From NCBI GenBank assembly GCA_039583695.1, contig JAVKSL010000017.1, positions 1-41,541 on the forward strand: 41,541 bases of DNA, written 5' to 3'. Source of the DNA: JAVKSL01 sp039583695. Its GTDB lineage: Bacteria; Actinomycetota; Acidimicrobiia; Acidimicrobiales; JAJPHD01. Position numbers and translations under genes: made by a program. How positions within the stretch are numbered: position 1 is the stretch's first letter; each line of letters starts with the position of its first letter. The notes under the pieces were generated by a model that was not told where the DNA came from, did no database searches, and worked only from the letters and a program-made list of their open reading frames with translations. Below, piece by piece: positions 24,312 to 32,364 of this stretch.

Positions 24312-25910
24312 CTATTTGTACGACTCCTTGGAGTGCTGGTAGGCCGAATAGAACTTGTCGATCACCTTTACGGTGCCCCCGGGTACGCCGGACCGAGCAC
24401 GGGCCCAACCGCTCGGACGCCCCTCCTCCCAGCGGGGTGACATGTTCTTGTCCGCCCGGCTGATCGCACGCATGCGCCGGATCGCGCCCCCGGCAACCCG
24501 GCTGGTGTTGCTGGAGATGAGCGACCCGGGCGCCACCTCGTAGAACGGGGAGAACTTGTCCGGGAAGCCGGGCATGGTGCAGCCGATGCAGACCCCACCC
24601 ATGTTCATGCAGCCCCCGTGGCCGTCGACTATGCCGCGCTCGGCGATGTTGCACTGGACCACGGGGCCCCAGCATCCCAGCTCCACCAGGCACTCCTTGT
24701 CGCCGTATGACTCGGCGAACACTCCCTCCTCGTAGTACCCGGCCCTCGGGCAGTGGCGGTGCACTGTCTCGCCGAACAGCCAGGCCGGGCGGCCCAGCTC
24801 GTCGAACTCGGGCAAGGGAGCCAGGCCGTTGAGGAACAGGAGCACTGCCGCGGCGGTCTCGAGGTAGTTGTCCCCCACGGGTGAGCAACCCGGGACGTTC
24901 ACCACCGGGACCCCAAAAGCCGATCGGTAGTCCTTGCCCAGGTAATCCATCACCCCCATGGAGTTGGTGACATTCCCCTTGGCTGCGGGGATCCCACCCC
25001 AGGTGGCGCACGTCCCGATGGCGATGATCGCGGCCGCGCCAGGAGCCAGACGGTCGAGCCACTCCAAGCTGGTGATCTGCCGGCCAGTCTGGGGATCCTC
25101 GCCGAGGCCCATCCAATGGCCGGTGCCCGAGATGGACTCGTCCATGATCGAGCCCTCCCAGGTGATGACGTAGGGAGCATCCAGCTCACCCCGCTCGGCC
25201 ATGAACAGGTTCTGGACCCACTCCGGTCCCGACTCCATCGAGATGACGGTGTGGATCAGCTCGATGCGGGGCAATCCGGGCAGGATGCCCCTCAAGAGGT
25301 GCTCGACCCTGGGGTGGGTGCCGCCCGAGACGGCGACCGTGCACCCGTCGCAGGACCCGCCCACCATCCATATCAGATAGGCCTTCTTGAGCGGGCCGAA
25401 GGAAGTCGCATCCTGGATGATCGGGTCTGCCGGGCTGCGCACTCCGATCGGAGCCAAGGGCTGGTAGGGGTCCATCGTCCAATCGGGCGGGCTGTGGGTC
25501 CAGCTCTCGATGCCCCCAGGGGGGTTCGGGCGCTGCGCCGCCGGGGGACGCGGGCCCGCGTTGGCCAGGCTGGCAGCTGGCCGGGCTGGAGAGGCAGTCG
25601 AGGGGCCGCCGTAGACCGAGCTGGTCGCGCGCTTGAAGAGAGGCGACCCAGCGACTCCTGCTACCTGGCTCCGTGAACCCGCCAGTGGGCTCAGGCCCTG
25701 TCGCCGTCCCAGCCTGGCCGCCATCGGGGGTCCAGAGGGCCCGACCTGCTCGTCGCCGCCATCCGCGGAGTCCTCAGGCTCAGCGCTGACCTGGCCGTCA
25801 ACGTCGCCGCCATCCGCGGAGTCCTCAGGCTCGGCGCCAACCGGCTCCACCGTGGGACTCATCGCCTCACGCATCTTCTTGCGACTGTCTCCCCCACCAA
25901 CAACCGGCAT
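24312..25910 (-). CDS. hhyS: Group 1h [NiFe]-hydrogenase small subunit
   Basis: A 532-residue electron-transfer subunit with three iron-sulfur clusters. The core starts near residue 155 with YLIWMVGGSCDGCTVAVSGG, proximal-cluster ligands; further Cys segments are AIGTCATWGG, VNVPGCSPVGDNY, CPRAGYYEEG, LGCWGPVVQCNIAERG and CMNMGGVCIGCTMPGFPDKF. No Tat signal (RRxFxK) is present, as expected for group 1h, where the enzyme works on the inner face. The first 150 residues are an unusual acidic, then basic/Pro-rich extension with two copies of AEPEDSADGGD. ATG 25910 is set by an AAGGAGGAGG site six bases upstream. hhyS and hhyL share one promoter. Confidence 0.95.
   Translation of the reverse strand: MPVVGGGDSRKKMREAMSPTVEPVGAEPEDSADGGDVDGQVSAEPEDSADGGDEQVGPSGPPMAARLGRRQGLSPLAGSRSQVAGVAGSPLFKRATSSVYGGPSTASPARPAASLANAGPRPPAAQRPNPPGGIESWTHSPPDWTMDPYQPLAPIGVRSPADPIIQDATSFGPLKKAYLIWMVGGSCDGCTVAVSGGTHPRVEHLLRGILPGLPRIELIHTVISMESGPEWVQNLFMAERGELDAPYVITWEGSIMDESISGTGHWMGLGEDPQTGRQITSLEWLDRLAPGAAAIIAIGTCATWGGIPAAKGNVTNSMGVMDYLGKDYRSAFGVPVVNVPGCSPVGDNYLETAAAVLLFLNGLAPLPEFDELGRPAWLFGETVHRHCPRAGYYEEGVFAESYGDKECLVELGCWGPVVQCNIAERGIVDGHGGCMNMGGVCIGCTMPGFPDKFSPFYEVAPGSLISSNTSRVAGGAIRRMRAISRADKNMSPRWEEGRPSGWARARSGVPGGTVKVIDKFYSAYQHSKESYK
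25751..25852 (-). repeat. 51-base tandem duplication in hhyS
   Basis: The units 25751-25801 and 25802-25852 share their first 31 bases exactly and then diverge. They encode the two AEPEDSADGGD segments in the N-terminal extension of the small subunit. Confidence 0.85.
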
Positions 25911-25977
25911 CCGGCACCTCCTCCTTGTCAAGCCCTCATAAGAACCCTAGAGCCGGCCACCATCGACCGGTATATGT

Positions 25978-26006
25978 ATCTTACACTAACAGGCGGGAGC
26001 TGTCAA
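25978..26006 (-). promoter_or_regulatory. hhySL promoter
   Basis: On the minus strand TTGACA (26006-26001) and TAAGAT (25983-25978) are separated by exactly 17 bases, a near-consensus sigma-70-type promoter about 70 bases upstream of the hhyS ATG. It implies strong basal transcription of the hydrogenase operon. The same 200-base region also serves the divergent CooC-like gene; a GATACT at about 26045-26050 could be its -10. Confidence 0.65.
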
Positions 26007-26118
26007 GCGGCCGCTGGCGATGTGCATGGTGTGTGTCGATACGCGATACTAGTAGGTAAGCAGTTACAGTGCTGAGGAGGACCGGCCCGTGGAGGCCAGA
26101 CCGGAGGAGGGAATCCCC

Positions 26119-26874
26119 ATGAAGCTCGGAATAGTAGGTAAGGGCGGCGTCGGCAAGACAACGCTCTCGGCGCTGATCTCGGAGGCGTACGCGAGGCAGG
26201 GCTTGCGGGTGGTGGCGATCGATACCGACTCCAACCCGAACCTCGGGGTTTCACTGGGCCTCAGCCTGGAGGACATGGAGGCGGTGCCGGTGCTGCCCAG
26301 ATCCCTGATCGTGGGCCGCGGCGAGGCGACGCCCCTGAGCCTGATGGAGCAGTACGGTCGCGCCACTCCGGCAGGGGCGACGCTCATGTCGGCGATCCGG
26401 GTGAGCGAGGCCGGAGCCGGCTGCACCTGCGCCGGGCACGCCACGGTTAGAAGCTTCTTGGGTGCAGCTCTCGACGACGCGGCCGACGTGACCCTCATCG
26501 ACATGGAGGCCGGCCTCGAGCACCTCAGCCGATCAGGGGGGACGCTGGCCCACGCTGACGTGCTGCTGGTGGTGATGGAGCCCAGCCGCAAGTCGGTGCT
26601 AACCGCCGCACGCACCCAGTCACTCGCAGAGGAGCTCGGGATCACTCGAACCTACGCTCTGGGCAACAAGGCCCGCCTGCCCCAGGACGCGGAGTTCTTC
26701 GCCACATTGTGCGAGGAGTACGGGGTCCCCCTCGCCGGGGTGATCCCATACGAGCCCGACGTGATCGCGGCTGACCGCGCCGGTACCCGGGTGCCGCCAG
26801 GCAAGGCCAACGCAGTCCGCGAGGCCGTCGACGGCGTGGTCAGCTTCCTCGCAGGCGTGATGGCCGCCGCCTAA
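26119..26874 (+). CDS. CooC-like nickel-insertion P-loop ATPase (first copy)
   Basis: A 251-residue MinD/NifH-superfamily ATPase. It has the deviant Walker A GKGGVGKTT (residues 8-16), the switch segment AIDTDSNPNLG (about 34-43) and DVTLIDMEAGLEHL (Walker B, EAGLEH typical of CooC). A CxC pair at C102 and C104 (GAGCTCAGHATV) matches the nickel-binding CxC of CooC1. CooC matures carbon monoxide dehydrogenase; no CODH gene is here and the gene is divergent from hhyS, so nickel delivery to the hydrogenase is a sensible inference. ATG 26119 has GGAGGAGGG upstream; an earlier ATG at 26089 is less likely. Confidence 0.85.
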   Translation: MKLGIVGKGGVGKTTLSALISEAYARQGLRVVAIDTDSNPNLGVSLGLSLEDMEAVPVLPRSLIVGRGEATPLSLMEQYGRATPAGATLMSAIRVSEAGAGCTCAGHATVRSFLGAALDDAADVTLIDMEAGLEHLSRSGGTLAHADVLLVVMEPSRKSVLTAARTQSLAEELGITRTYALGNKARLPQDAEFFATLCEEYGVPLAGVIPYEPDVIAADRAGTRVPPGKANAVREAVDGVVSFLAGVMAAA

Positions 26875-26911
26875 GCCGGCCCGCTCCGTCCACCAGCGTG
26901 CCGGACAAGAA

Positions 26912-27847
26912 GTGCCCGCCAGACCCGACGGGGGGCAGCTGTTCGTCGTGACCACCCGGTCCAGGCTGCGCGGGCCCTGGCTGTTCCCGGCGATGATGCT
27001 GGCAACAAGGCGGGTTCGCGTCCAGCTGTCATCGGACCCCACAGTGGTGCGTTGGGCGAGCGTCGTTGCCGGGCCCTGCGAGCTCTGGACCATCACGGTC
27101 TGGCGGACGCGCCACGATATGCAGGAATTCATGCGTTCAGGGGCGCATGAGCAGATCATGTGGCTCTTCTCTGTGCTGCTGCAGTCCTTCTGGCTGATGC
27201 GCTGGCACCCAGGTCCCGAGGAGCTGGGGACCTGGAAGGGCTTGTCTTTTGTCCAACCCGAGGTGACCGAGCGTGCCGCGCCTCCTCCGGACGAGCGCCT
27301 CCAGGAGGCACTCGCGCACCTCCCGAGGCTGCTGGCAGCAACTGGAGCCACTGGGCGGGCCTGCTACGAGGCCACTCCCTACGCCAGGAAGCGAAGGGAT
27401 GAGGTGGGAGACGCCAGGGGGGTTGTCGTCTGGGTGAGGACGCCCAAGCACCAGCTGATGTCGGCTTGGCTGGCAATGCGACGCCTGCGCGCCGAGGCCA
27501 GCCAAGGCGAGGGCTTCGTGCGAGCCGCTCTCGGGGTGGGCCAGCTCGGAGAGCTGTACCTGCTCGCGGTCTGGCGAAACAGGCAGGGCGCCCAAGGCCT
27601 GATGCGATCCGAGGGCCTCGAGAAGCTCACCAGGCGCTGTGAGTGCTGGGCGAACGAATGGGTACCGGAGAACGAGTTCGGCAACTGGGACGGGGCTCGG
27701 CTACGGCGCGTGCGCCGGCGCCAGGTCATCCGCGTGCCCCAAGGGGCCATGGAGGCCGCGGACTCAGACGACCGGGGGAGGCGTACCCCTGAGGGAGCTG
27801 GCACCGAAGGCAGGGAAACCGAAGGCAGAGAAATCGAGCACCACTGA
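26912..27847 (+). CDS. DUF3291-like double ferredoxin-fold protein, unknown
   Basis: A 311-residue soluble protein with two similar alpha/beta modules. The first has PCELWTITVWRTRHDMQEFM and SGAHEQIMWLF; the second has GELYLLAVWRNRQGAQGLM and RSEGLEKLTRRC. This pattern (VWR followed by a helix and a second helix) resembles the dimeric alpha-beta barrel fold of DUF3291 and spheroidene-monooxygenase-like proteins. The last 50 residues are charged, with a TEGRETEGRE repeat. GTG 26912 is the likely start, 37 bases after the CooC-like gene and on the same strand, so probably one operon. Enzymatic role unknown. Confidence 0.65.
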   Translation: MPARPDGGQLFVVTTRSRLRGPWLFPAMMLATRRVRVQLSSDPTVVRWASVVAGPCELWTITVWRTRHDMQEFMRSGAHEQIMWLFSVLLQSFWLMRWHPGPEELGTWKGLSFVQPEVTERAAPPPDERLQEALAHLPRLLAATGATGRACYEATPYARKRRDEVGDARGVVVWVRTPKHQLMSAWLAMRRLRAEASQGEGFVRAALGVGQLGELYLLAVWRNRQGAQGLMRSEGLEKLTRRCECWANEWVPENEFGNWDGARLRRVRRRQVIRVPQGAMEAADSDDRGRRTPEGAGTEGRETEGREIEHH

Positions 27848-27953
27848 ACGCAAGGCCACCGCCCTGGCACCAAGCGTGGACCTTCAGCGCCACGTTGCCC
27901 ACCCCATTTGGCATATACCGCCCCCGCCGACGCCCTTCAGACGCCGTGCCCGC

Positions 27954-28691
27954 TCAGACTGGGACGGGCGCCAGTCCCTCGGCCAGGGCCACCAGAGCAC
28001 GAATCGCCGGGGACTCCGGCGAGCGGTCCAGGGGGGCTACGCCCATGCGGTCGGCCTCTACGATTGCCGGGTCGTCGGGGATCACCACCACCTCGGCATC
28101 GGGGAAGGCCGCCTCGATGATCGCCAGGTCGTCGGCGCCGCGCACCCGGTTGGCCACCACCACCACCCTTCCGAGCTGGCGCTCGGCCGCCAAGCCGAGA
28201 GCGCGGGTCCCTACCTCAATGGACTTGGGCGTGGACTCGACCACCACCAGCACCGCATCCACCACCTCGGACGCCAGCCGGGTGAGCGTGCCGATCCCGG
28301 CCTCCATGTCGGCGATGACCACGGTGTCGGGAGCATCCACGTTCCCGAGCAGCTGCTCGGTCGAAAGCCCGCAGCACGGGCAACCCGGCTCGGGGTTGTC
28401 GATCTTGGTCACCACGGCGAGTCGCACCCCATCAGGTCCGGGGGCGCCAAAACGGTCCAGGAGGTCCTCCCAGCCCGAGGCGTGCTCGCCCTCCTCCTCG
28501 TCCAGGGCCTGGCGCATGGCGATGAGGCGCTCGGTGGGATCCTCGCCCAGCCCGAGGGAGATCCCAAGGTTCGGGTTGGAATCACAGTCGAGGGCCACCA
28601 CCTGGTAACCCTGCCTCGCCAAGGTCCTCGCGAGAACGGCAGAGGTGGTGGTCTTGCCAGATCCTCCCTTGCCAACCACTGCGATCTTCAT
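27954..28691 (-). CDS. CooC-like nickel-insertion P-loop ATPase (second copy)
   Basis: A 245-residue ATPase similar to the first CooC-like protein. It has GKGGSGKTT (8-16), ALDCDSNPNLGISLGLGEDP and VVIADMEAGIGTLTR (Walker B region). A CPCC cluster at C104, C106 and C107 (EPGCPCCGLSTEQLLG) includes a CxC nickel-type pair. ATG 28691 overlaps the previous gene's stop (ATGA) and has GGGAGGT upstream, so it is coupled to the third ATPase. It is convergent with the DUF3291-like gene. By family it would use ATP to load nickel into an apo-enzyme; the hydrogenase is the only nickel enzyme visible nearby. Confidence 0.85.
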   Translation of the reverse strand: MKIAVVGKGGSGKTTTSAVLARTLARQGYQVVALDCDSNPNLGISLGLGEDPTERLIAMRQALDEEEGEHASGWEDLLDRFGAPGPDGVRLAVVTKIDNPEPGCPCCGLSTEQLLGNVDAPDTVVIADMEAGIGTLTRLASEVVDAVLVVVESTPKSIEVGTRALGLAAERQLGRVVVVANRVRGADDLAIIEAAFPDAEVVVIPDDPAIVEADRMGVAPLDRSPESPAIRALVALAEGLAPVPV

Positions 28692-29470
28692 CCGTCGGAC
28701 CTCCCTTGGCTTGCGCTGTGGCGGGGTTCTCCCAGCCGTTGTACCAATGACTCTACAGCTCTGACCGCGATACTGTCCGGCGCCTCGTCGATCGGTGCCT
28801 TGCCCCGCTTCTCCGCGTCGGCCAGCGCCTCGTCCCAGGGGATGTCCGCCACCACCTCGAGGCCGGTGGCCCGCCGGACTGTCTCGGCGTCCTCGGAAGC
28901 CCGGGTCTTGCTGGCGACCGCCAGCACCCTCTCCGGGCCGCCGACCGCCAGCGCCAAGCGGGCCAGGCGCCGGGCCGACATCAAGGACTTGGTGGTGGGC
29001 TCGGCAACTATGAGGACTGTGCGGGCATAGCTTCCCCACCCGAAGAAGGCCTGGCGGGTCCCTCCCGGGAGGTCGCCCACCAGTGACCAGGGATCCTCGG
29101 GCAGCTCGTCCAGTATCTGGCGGAAAGCCAGCTGGGAGCGCATGTACTGACCACCGGTGCGGAACTTGCCGAACTGCAAGAACCTGACCCCATCCGGGCC
29201 CAACGCCGCGTATTGCTCGACCGCAGCTACCGCGTTGAGGCCTGCCCGGAGCCGGTACCGGGGCCCGTCCTCGCCCTCTGCCCGCTCCTCGACCGCCTCG
29301 TCCGGGATGGGAGCATCGGTCACCTCCACGCCGATGGAGTAGGCCAACCCAGGCATGGGATCAGAGTCGATGGCCAGGACAGATTCGCCCTGCCGGGCAA
29401 GCACGCGGGCGAAGGTGCCGGCCATCGCCGACTTGCCCGCCCCTCCCTTGCCGACGAATGCCAATCGCAC
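28688..29470 (-). CDS. CooC/MinD-like P-loop ATPase lacking CxC (third copy)
   Basis: A 260-residue ATPase with GKGGAGKSAMAGTFARVLA (Walker A) and AIDSDPMPGLAYSIG. It continues with DLPGGTRQAFFGWGSYARTV, where CooC has its Walker B/EAG region. No CxC motif is present, so it probably does not bind nickel the same way; it may act on a different partner or pair with the second copy. The start GTG 29470 has no ribosome site and a TATAGT hexamer lies nine bases upstream, so the mRNA may be leaderless. Its stop overlaps the start of the second copy. Confidence 0.8.
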   Translation of the reverse strand: MRLAFVGKGGAGKSAMAGTFARVLARQGESVLAIDSDPMPGLAYSIGVEVTDAPIPDEAVEERAEGEDGPRYRLRAGLNAVAAVEQYAALGPDGVRFLQFGKFRTGGQYMRSQLAFRQILDELPEDPWSLVGDLPGGTRQAFFGWGSYARTVLIVAEPTTKSLMSARRLARLALAVGGPERVLAVASKTRASEDAETVRRATGLEVVADIPWDEALADAEKRGKAPIDEAPDSIAVRAVESLVQRLGEPRHSASQGRSDG

Positions 29471-29553
29471 GGGGGAGACACTATATGATAGGACCCTGTG
29501 GGCCAGCCTCACCTACTGGTCTGGCTAGACGATCATACGAGGGGAAGCGCAGC
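29471..29553. promoter_or_regulatory. Divergent intergenic region with shared AT-rich core
   Basis: Only 83 bases separate the third ATPase gene (minus) from the four-helix membrane protein gene (plus). The core CTATATGATAG at about 29481-29491 is nearly palindromic and provides a -10-like hexamer to each strand (TATAGT on minus, TATGAT on plus). No clear -35 is visible, so this is a tentative bidirectional promoter. Confidence 0.35.
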
Positions 29554-30087
29554 GTGGCCGACCAGGACAAGAGACTGTCACCGGATCCCCCCAGCGCAGC
29601 GGCCACGCAACCTCCTCTCGACCTACCAGCAACCTTCGTGGTGCCCTCCCTGCTCATTGGACTTTATGCCATGGCCCCGGGGATCTGGCTCGGCGGGCTG
29701 CACGTGAAGCGCGGCGCCGAGATCGTCGACCACGTCATCCCCGGGCTGGCCGTGCTGGCCATGATCCTGCTGGCCCTCTCGTGGGGAGCGCAACGTCGCA
29801 GCAGGCCAACGGTCCTCCTGGTAGCCAGCCTGGTTATCGCCCTGGCCGGACTGTGGATGTGCGCCACCCACGTCGGGCTGCTCGTTCAGGGCATCCGGGG
29901 CGAGGCTCCAGGCCTGGCGGTGGCCTACCATTGCTCGACGGCGTTTTTTACCCTGGTCCTCGGCATCACCTGGGTGGCCCGACACTCGGGGGTGCTGACG
30001 GCACCGCCGGTCGACGAGCCGGGGAGCGCTACAGCGCTGGCCTCTGCCGCTGGCCAACCCCCGATTCCAAGCTCTGAGAATCGCTGA
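29554..30087 (+). CDS. Four-helix membrane protein, unknown
   Basis: A 177-residue integral membrane protein with four hydrophobic helices: around VVPSLLIGLYAMAPGIWLGG, IPGLAVLAMILLALSWG, VLLVASLVIALAGLWMCA and STAFFTLVLGITWVA. Both ends are polar and Pro/Ser-rich. The family is not recognised. The start is GTG 29554 with AGGGGA upstream; longer versions would run into the divergent gene. Its TGA overlaps the ATG of the J-domain gene (TGATG), so the two are translationally coupled. A membrane partner for the cytoplasmic hydrogenase is conceivable, without direct evidence. Confidence 0.75.
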   Translation: MADQDKRLSPDPPSAAATQPPLDLPATFVVPSLLIGLYAMAPGIWLGGLHVKRGAEIVDHVIPGLAVLAMILLALSWGAQRRSRPTVLLVASLVIALAGLWMCATHVGLLVQGIRGEAPGLAVAYHCSTAFFTLVLGITWVARHSGVLTAPPVDEPGSATALASAAGQPPIPSSENR

Positions 30088-30695
30088 TGGATTCGTCCCT
30101 CGCCCCCTACGAGGTCCTCGGGGTGCCTTCGACTGCCACGCTCAGCGAGGTCAGCGCGGCTTACAAGGTCCTCGCACAGATCTTCCACCCGGATCGCTTC
30201 CAGGAGGCGCCCGAGGCGGTGCGCCTGACCGCAGAGGACAAGATGAAGGAGCTCAACGACGCCTACGCCGCGGCCCGCAAGGGATCGCTCGTGCTGTGGC
30301 CGCTCGCTCCTTCTCGGTCCTGCCCGAAAGAGGATGCGCCTGCTCGCAACGGTCACGGGAGCCGGGGAACCTCCTGGGCTGACGCTCAACGACGCCGAGC
30401 GACTCAGGCGGCTCGCATGAACGAGGCCCGGATGGCCAGGGACCGAGACGCCCCGAGCGGCAAGGCAGTCGCCCGGCCGAGGACGGATCTCGCCTACCGC
30501 GGCTCCATCCTCTATGGCCTGGGGATGGCCCGGTTCACCGGGAACCTGATCTGCCCCGGGTGTGATAGCGTCCAGTGGCTGCCTCCAGACTGGCGTGAGA
30601 TCCTGGACGACAATGCCTTCTTCTGCTCCGCGTGCGACAGGGCGATCCTCGCCAGGGTGAAGGACAGCGCACCAAGAGTCGGCAAGACCGAATGA
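30087..30695 (+). CDS. J-domain protein with C-terminal zinc ribbon
   Basis: A 202-residue DnaJ-like cochaperone. The N-terminal J domain runs over residues 1-65: APYEVLGVPSTATLSEVSAA, KVLAQIFHPDRF with the HPD triad at 34-36, and KMKELNDAYAAARKG. A basic, low-complexity middle follows. Residues 150-190 form a zinc ribbon (ICPGCDSVQWLPP then FFCSACDRAILAR). J domains stimulate the ATPase of Hsp70; this arrangement suggests a specialised client, plausibly a membrane or metalloprotein from the neighbouring genes. It is coupled to the upstream membrane protein gene and convergent with the toxin gene. Confidence 0.85.
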   Translation: MDSSLAPYEVLGVPSTATLSEVSAAYKVLAQIFHPDRFQEAPEAVRLTAEDKMKELNDAYAAARKGSLVLWPLAPSRSCPKEDAPARNGHGSRGTSWADAQRRRATQAARMNEARMARDRDAPSGKAVARPRTDLAYRGSILYGLGMARFTGNLICPGCDSVQWLPPDWREILDDNAFFCSACDRAILARVKDSAPRVGKTE

Positions 30696-30720
30696 TGTTC
30701 TCCCTTCCCGACAAGGGCTC

Positions 30721-31098
30721 TCAGTGCCGACCCAGGCCGAGGACGGTGCGCAGGCCTGCATCGATCTGATCCATGACACTGACGGGAAGCTGGCCTACGT
30801 GTGAGTCGAGCCAGTCCCGGTCGATGGTGGCGAGAGCTGTGACGTTGACCACGGAGTCCTTCGGCAGCCCTGAGATCGCTGCCGATAGGAAGACGTTGCC
30901 TGGGCGGTTTGCCAGCGTAGTGTTGGAAGTGATGACCGCGACTATCGCAGTCGCCAGGCCGCTTCGATTGTACGGGTCGGCCTGGACGACCAGGACCGGG
31001 CGTCGCCCGGCCGGGCCGCTGCCACGCGCTGGGCCAAAGTCGCCCCACCAGATATCCCCTCGCCGGGTCGGGGGTGTTGGCCCTCGCCGGGTCACCAC
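30721..31098 (-). CDS. MazF/PemK-type endoribonuclease toxin
   Basis: A 125-residue toxin of the MazF family, which cuts mRNA at short sequences. Family segments are RRGDIWWGDFGPARGSGPAG, RRPVLVVQADPYNRS (catalytic Arg region), VAVITSNTTLANRPGNVFL (the conserved Thr/Ser) and DSVVNVTALATIDRDWL. The start is GTG 31098, or GTG 31095 which overlaps the antitoxin stop as GTGA. The antitoxin gene comes first, the usual order. It is convergent with the J-domain gene. Confidence 0.9.
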   Translation of the reverse strand: MVTRRGPTPPTRRGDIWWGDFGPARGSGPAGRRPVLVVQADPYNRSGLATAIVAVITSNTTLANRPGNVFLSAAISGLPKDSVVNVTALATIDRDWLDSHVGQLPVSVMDQIDAGLRTVLGLGRH

Positions 31099-31343
31099 TC
31101 TTCGAGCTCGGTGCTTGCCATGATCGACGCCGCCCCCAACGCGGCCGCGAACCGATTCGAATCGTCCTCGGACTCCGACGCGAGCGCGGCATCGATGCTG
31201 GCAGTCACCTCACTCTCCGAGCTCCGATCAAGGTACTGCTCCATCGCCTGGACGAAGAGCGCAGAGCGGCTGACGCCCAACCTGGCGGCAGCTGCGGTCG
31301 CTCGGAGGTAGGTATCGTCGGGAAGCGAGATGGCGGTCTTCAC
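31092..31343 (-). CDS. Ribbon-helix-helix antitoxin
   Basis: An 83-residue antitoxin. The N-terminal MKTAISLPDDTYLRATAAAA and RLGVSRSALFVQAMEQYL form a ribbon-helix-helix DNA-binding fold of the CopG/MazE-like type; the acidic C-terminus (ASESEDDSNRF to STELEEW) would wrap and block the toxin. GTG 31343 lies only eight bases after TATACT (31353-31348 on the minus strand), so the transcript may be leaderless. The toxin gene overlaps its end, and the pair probably represses its own promoter. Confidence 0.88.
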   Translation of the reverse strand: MKTAISLPDDTYLRATAAAARLGVSRSALFVQAMEQYLDRSSESEVTASIDAALASESEDDSNRFAAALGAASIMASTELEEW

Positions 31344-31419
31344 GGTCAGTCAGTATAACCGGGTATGTCCGAGGCGAGCGCTGGTGGTTCCTGGGCACGA
31401 CGGGTCGACGACACCGACT

Positions 31420-32325
31420 CTATCTTTCTTCCGCAGCCCAGCCCGAGGCATCGCTAAGCAGGTGGTCCCGAAAGAGCGCGGCAGTGGCCGAGAGATCGCC
31501 GCCGGCTCGGCCCACGAGGTGCCAGCCCCGGCGCAGGGGCAGCGGCCCGGCCCGCCACTCCTCCAGCGTGCCGTCGGCCAGCTCCCTCGCCACCGCGGCG
31601 CGCGAGACCAAGGCGATACCCAGGCCCAACGCGGCGGACTCCCGCAGCGCCCCGTTGGAGCCGAGGGTGAGGTGCGCCGGCGCGATGCCCAGGGTCTCCA
31701 GCAGCTCGTCCGCCGTCGAGCGGGTGCCCGAGCCCCGCTCGCGCACCAACCAGGTCCGCTGGGCCAGCTCGGCGACGCTCACCTGCCGGGGCCCCGCTCG
31801 GCAGTCGCCATCAGGAGCGCTGACCACGACCAGGTAGTTGTCGGTCTCGGCCAGGTTCTCCAGGCGACCTCCGAGCGGCGGGCGCCCCCCGATGGCCAGG
31901 TCCACGGCGCCGCGGTCCAGCAGGTCCCATACCCGGGCCCGGTTGCCGACCTCCAGGATCACCTCCACGTTCGGGTGCGCCTTCCGAAACTCAGCCAGCA
32001 GCGCCGGGACGAGGTGCTCCCCGGCAGTAGTAACGGCCGCCAGGCGCAGGCTCCCGCGCTCTGGGTCGGCCTGGGCGGCCGTGGCGGCGATCGCCGCGTC
32101 CCACAGGCCGAGCAGGCGCCGGCCGTGTGCGGCCAGCACCTGGCCCGCGGGGGTTATGCGCAGGCCCCGGCCGTCCCGCTCTACCAGGGCGACCTTGAGC
32201 TCGGCCTGGAGGCCGCCCAGCAAGGAGGAGACCGCGGGCTGGCTGACGAAGAGGCGCTCGGCTGCTTCCCGGACCGAGCCGGTGTCGGCAACGACCACGA
32301 AGGTTCGAAGCTGGTGTGGGGTCAT
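31420..32325 (-). CDS. cbbR: LysR-type regulator, probable CbbR
   Basis: A 301-residue LysR regulator. The helix-turn-helix spans residues 1-60 (MTPHQLRTFVVVADTGSVRE, RLFVSQPAVSSLLGGLQAEL), followed by the two-lobe effector domain (LRLAAVTTAGEHLVPALLAE, VDLAIGGRPPLGG, LGIALVSRAAVARELADGTL). It is divergent from cbbL across 117 bases, the standard position of CbbR, which activates RuBisCO genes in response to metabolites such as RuBP or NADPH. The effector here cannot be deduced. No strong ribosome site precedes ATG 32325. Confidence 0.85.
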   Translation of the reverse strand: MTPHQLRTFVVVADTGSVREAAERLFVSQPAVSSLLGGLQAELKVALVERDGRGLRITPAGQVLAAHGRRLLGLWDAAIAATAAQADPERGSLRLAAVTTAGEHLVPALLAEFRKAHPNVEVILEVGNRARVWDLLDRGAVDLAIGGRPPLGGRLENLAETDNYLVVVSAPDGDCRAGPRQVSVAELAQRTWLVRERGSGTRSTADELLETLGIAPAHLTLGSNGALRESAALGLGIALVSRAAVARELADGTLEEWRAGPLPLRRGWHLVGRAGGDLSATAALFRDHLLSDASGWAAEER

Positions 32326-32342
32326 AGCTCAACTGTAGCTTA

Positions 32343-32363
32343 TGAGTATTAGCAATATTCTCA
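32343..32363. promoter_or_regulatory. Probable CbbR operator
   Basis: An AT-rich imperfect inverted repeat, TGAGTATT - spacer - ATTCTCA, lies in the cbbR-cbbL intergenic region just upstream of the proposed cbbL -35. The spacing fits the T-N11-A dyad bound by LysR regulators. It stands out against the GC-rich surroundings. Confidence 0.5.
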
Positions 32364-32364
32364 A

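Noticed and set aside
22649..24463. Open frame of 604 codons antisense to hhyL
   Set aside because: hhyL has intact catalytic motifs on the other strand; the antisense frame has no recognisable motif.
26119..26874. Nitrogenase iron protein (NifH) or ParA partition protein
   Set aside because: The fold is shared, but the CxC motif, the EAGLEH segment and the absence of nif or par partners favour a CooC-like role.
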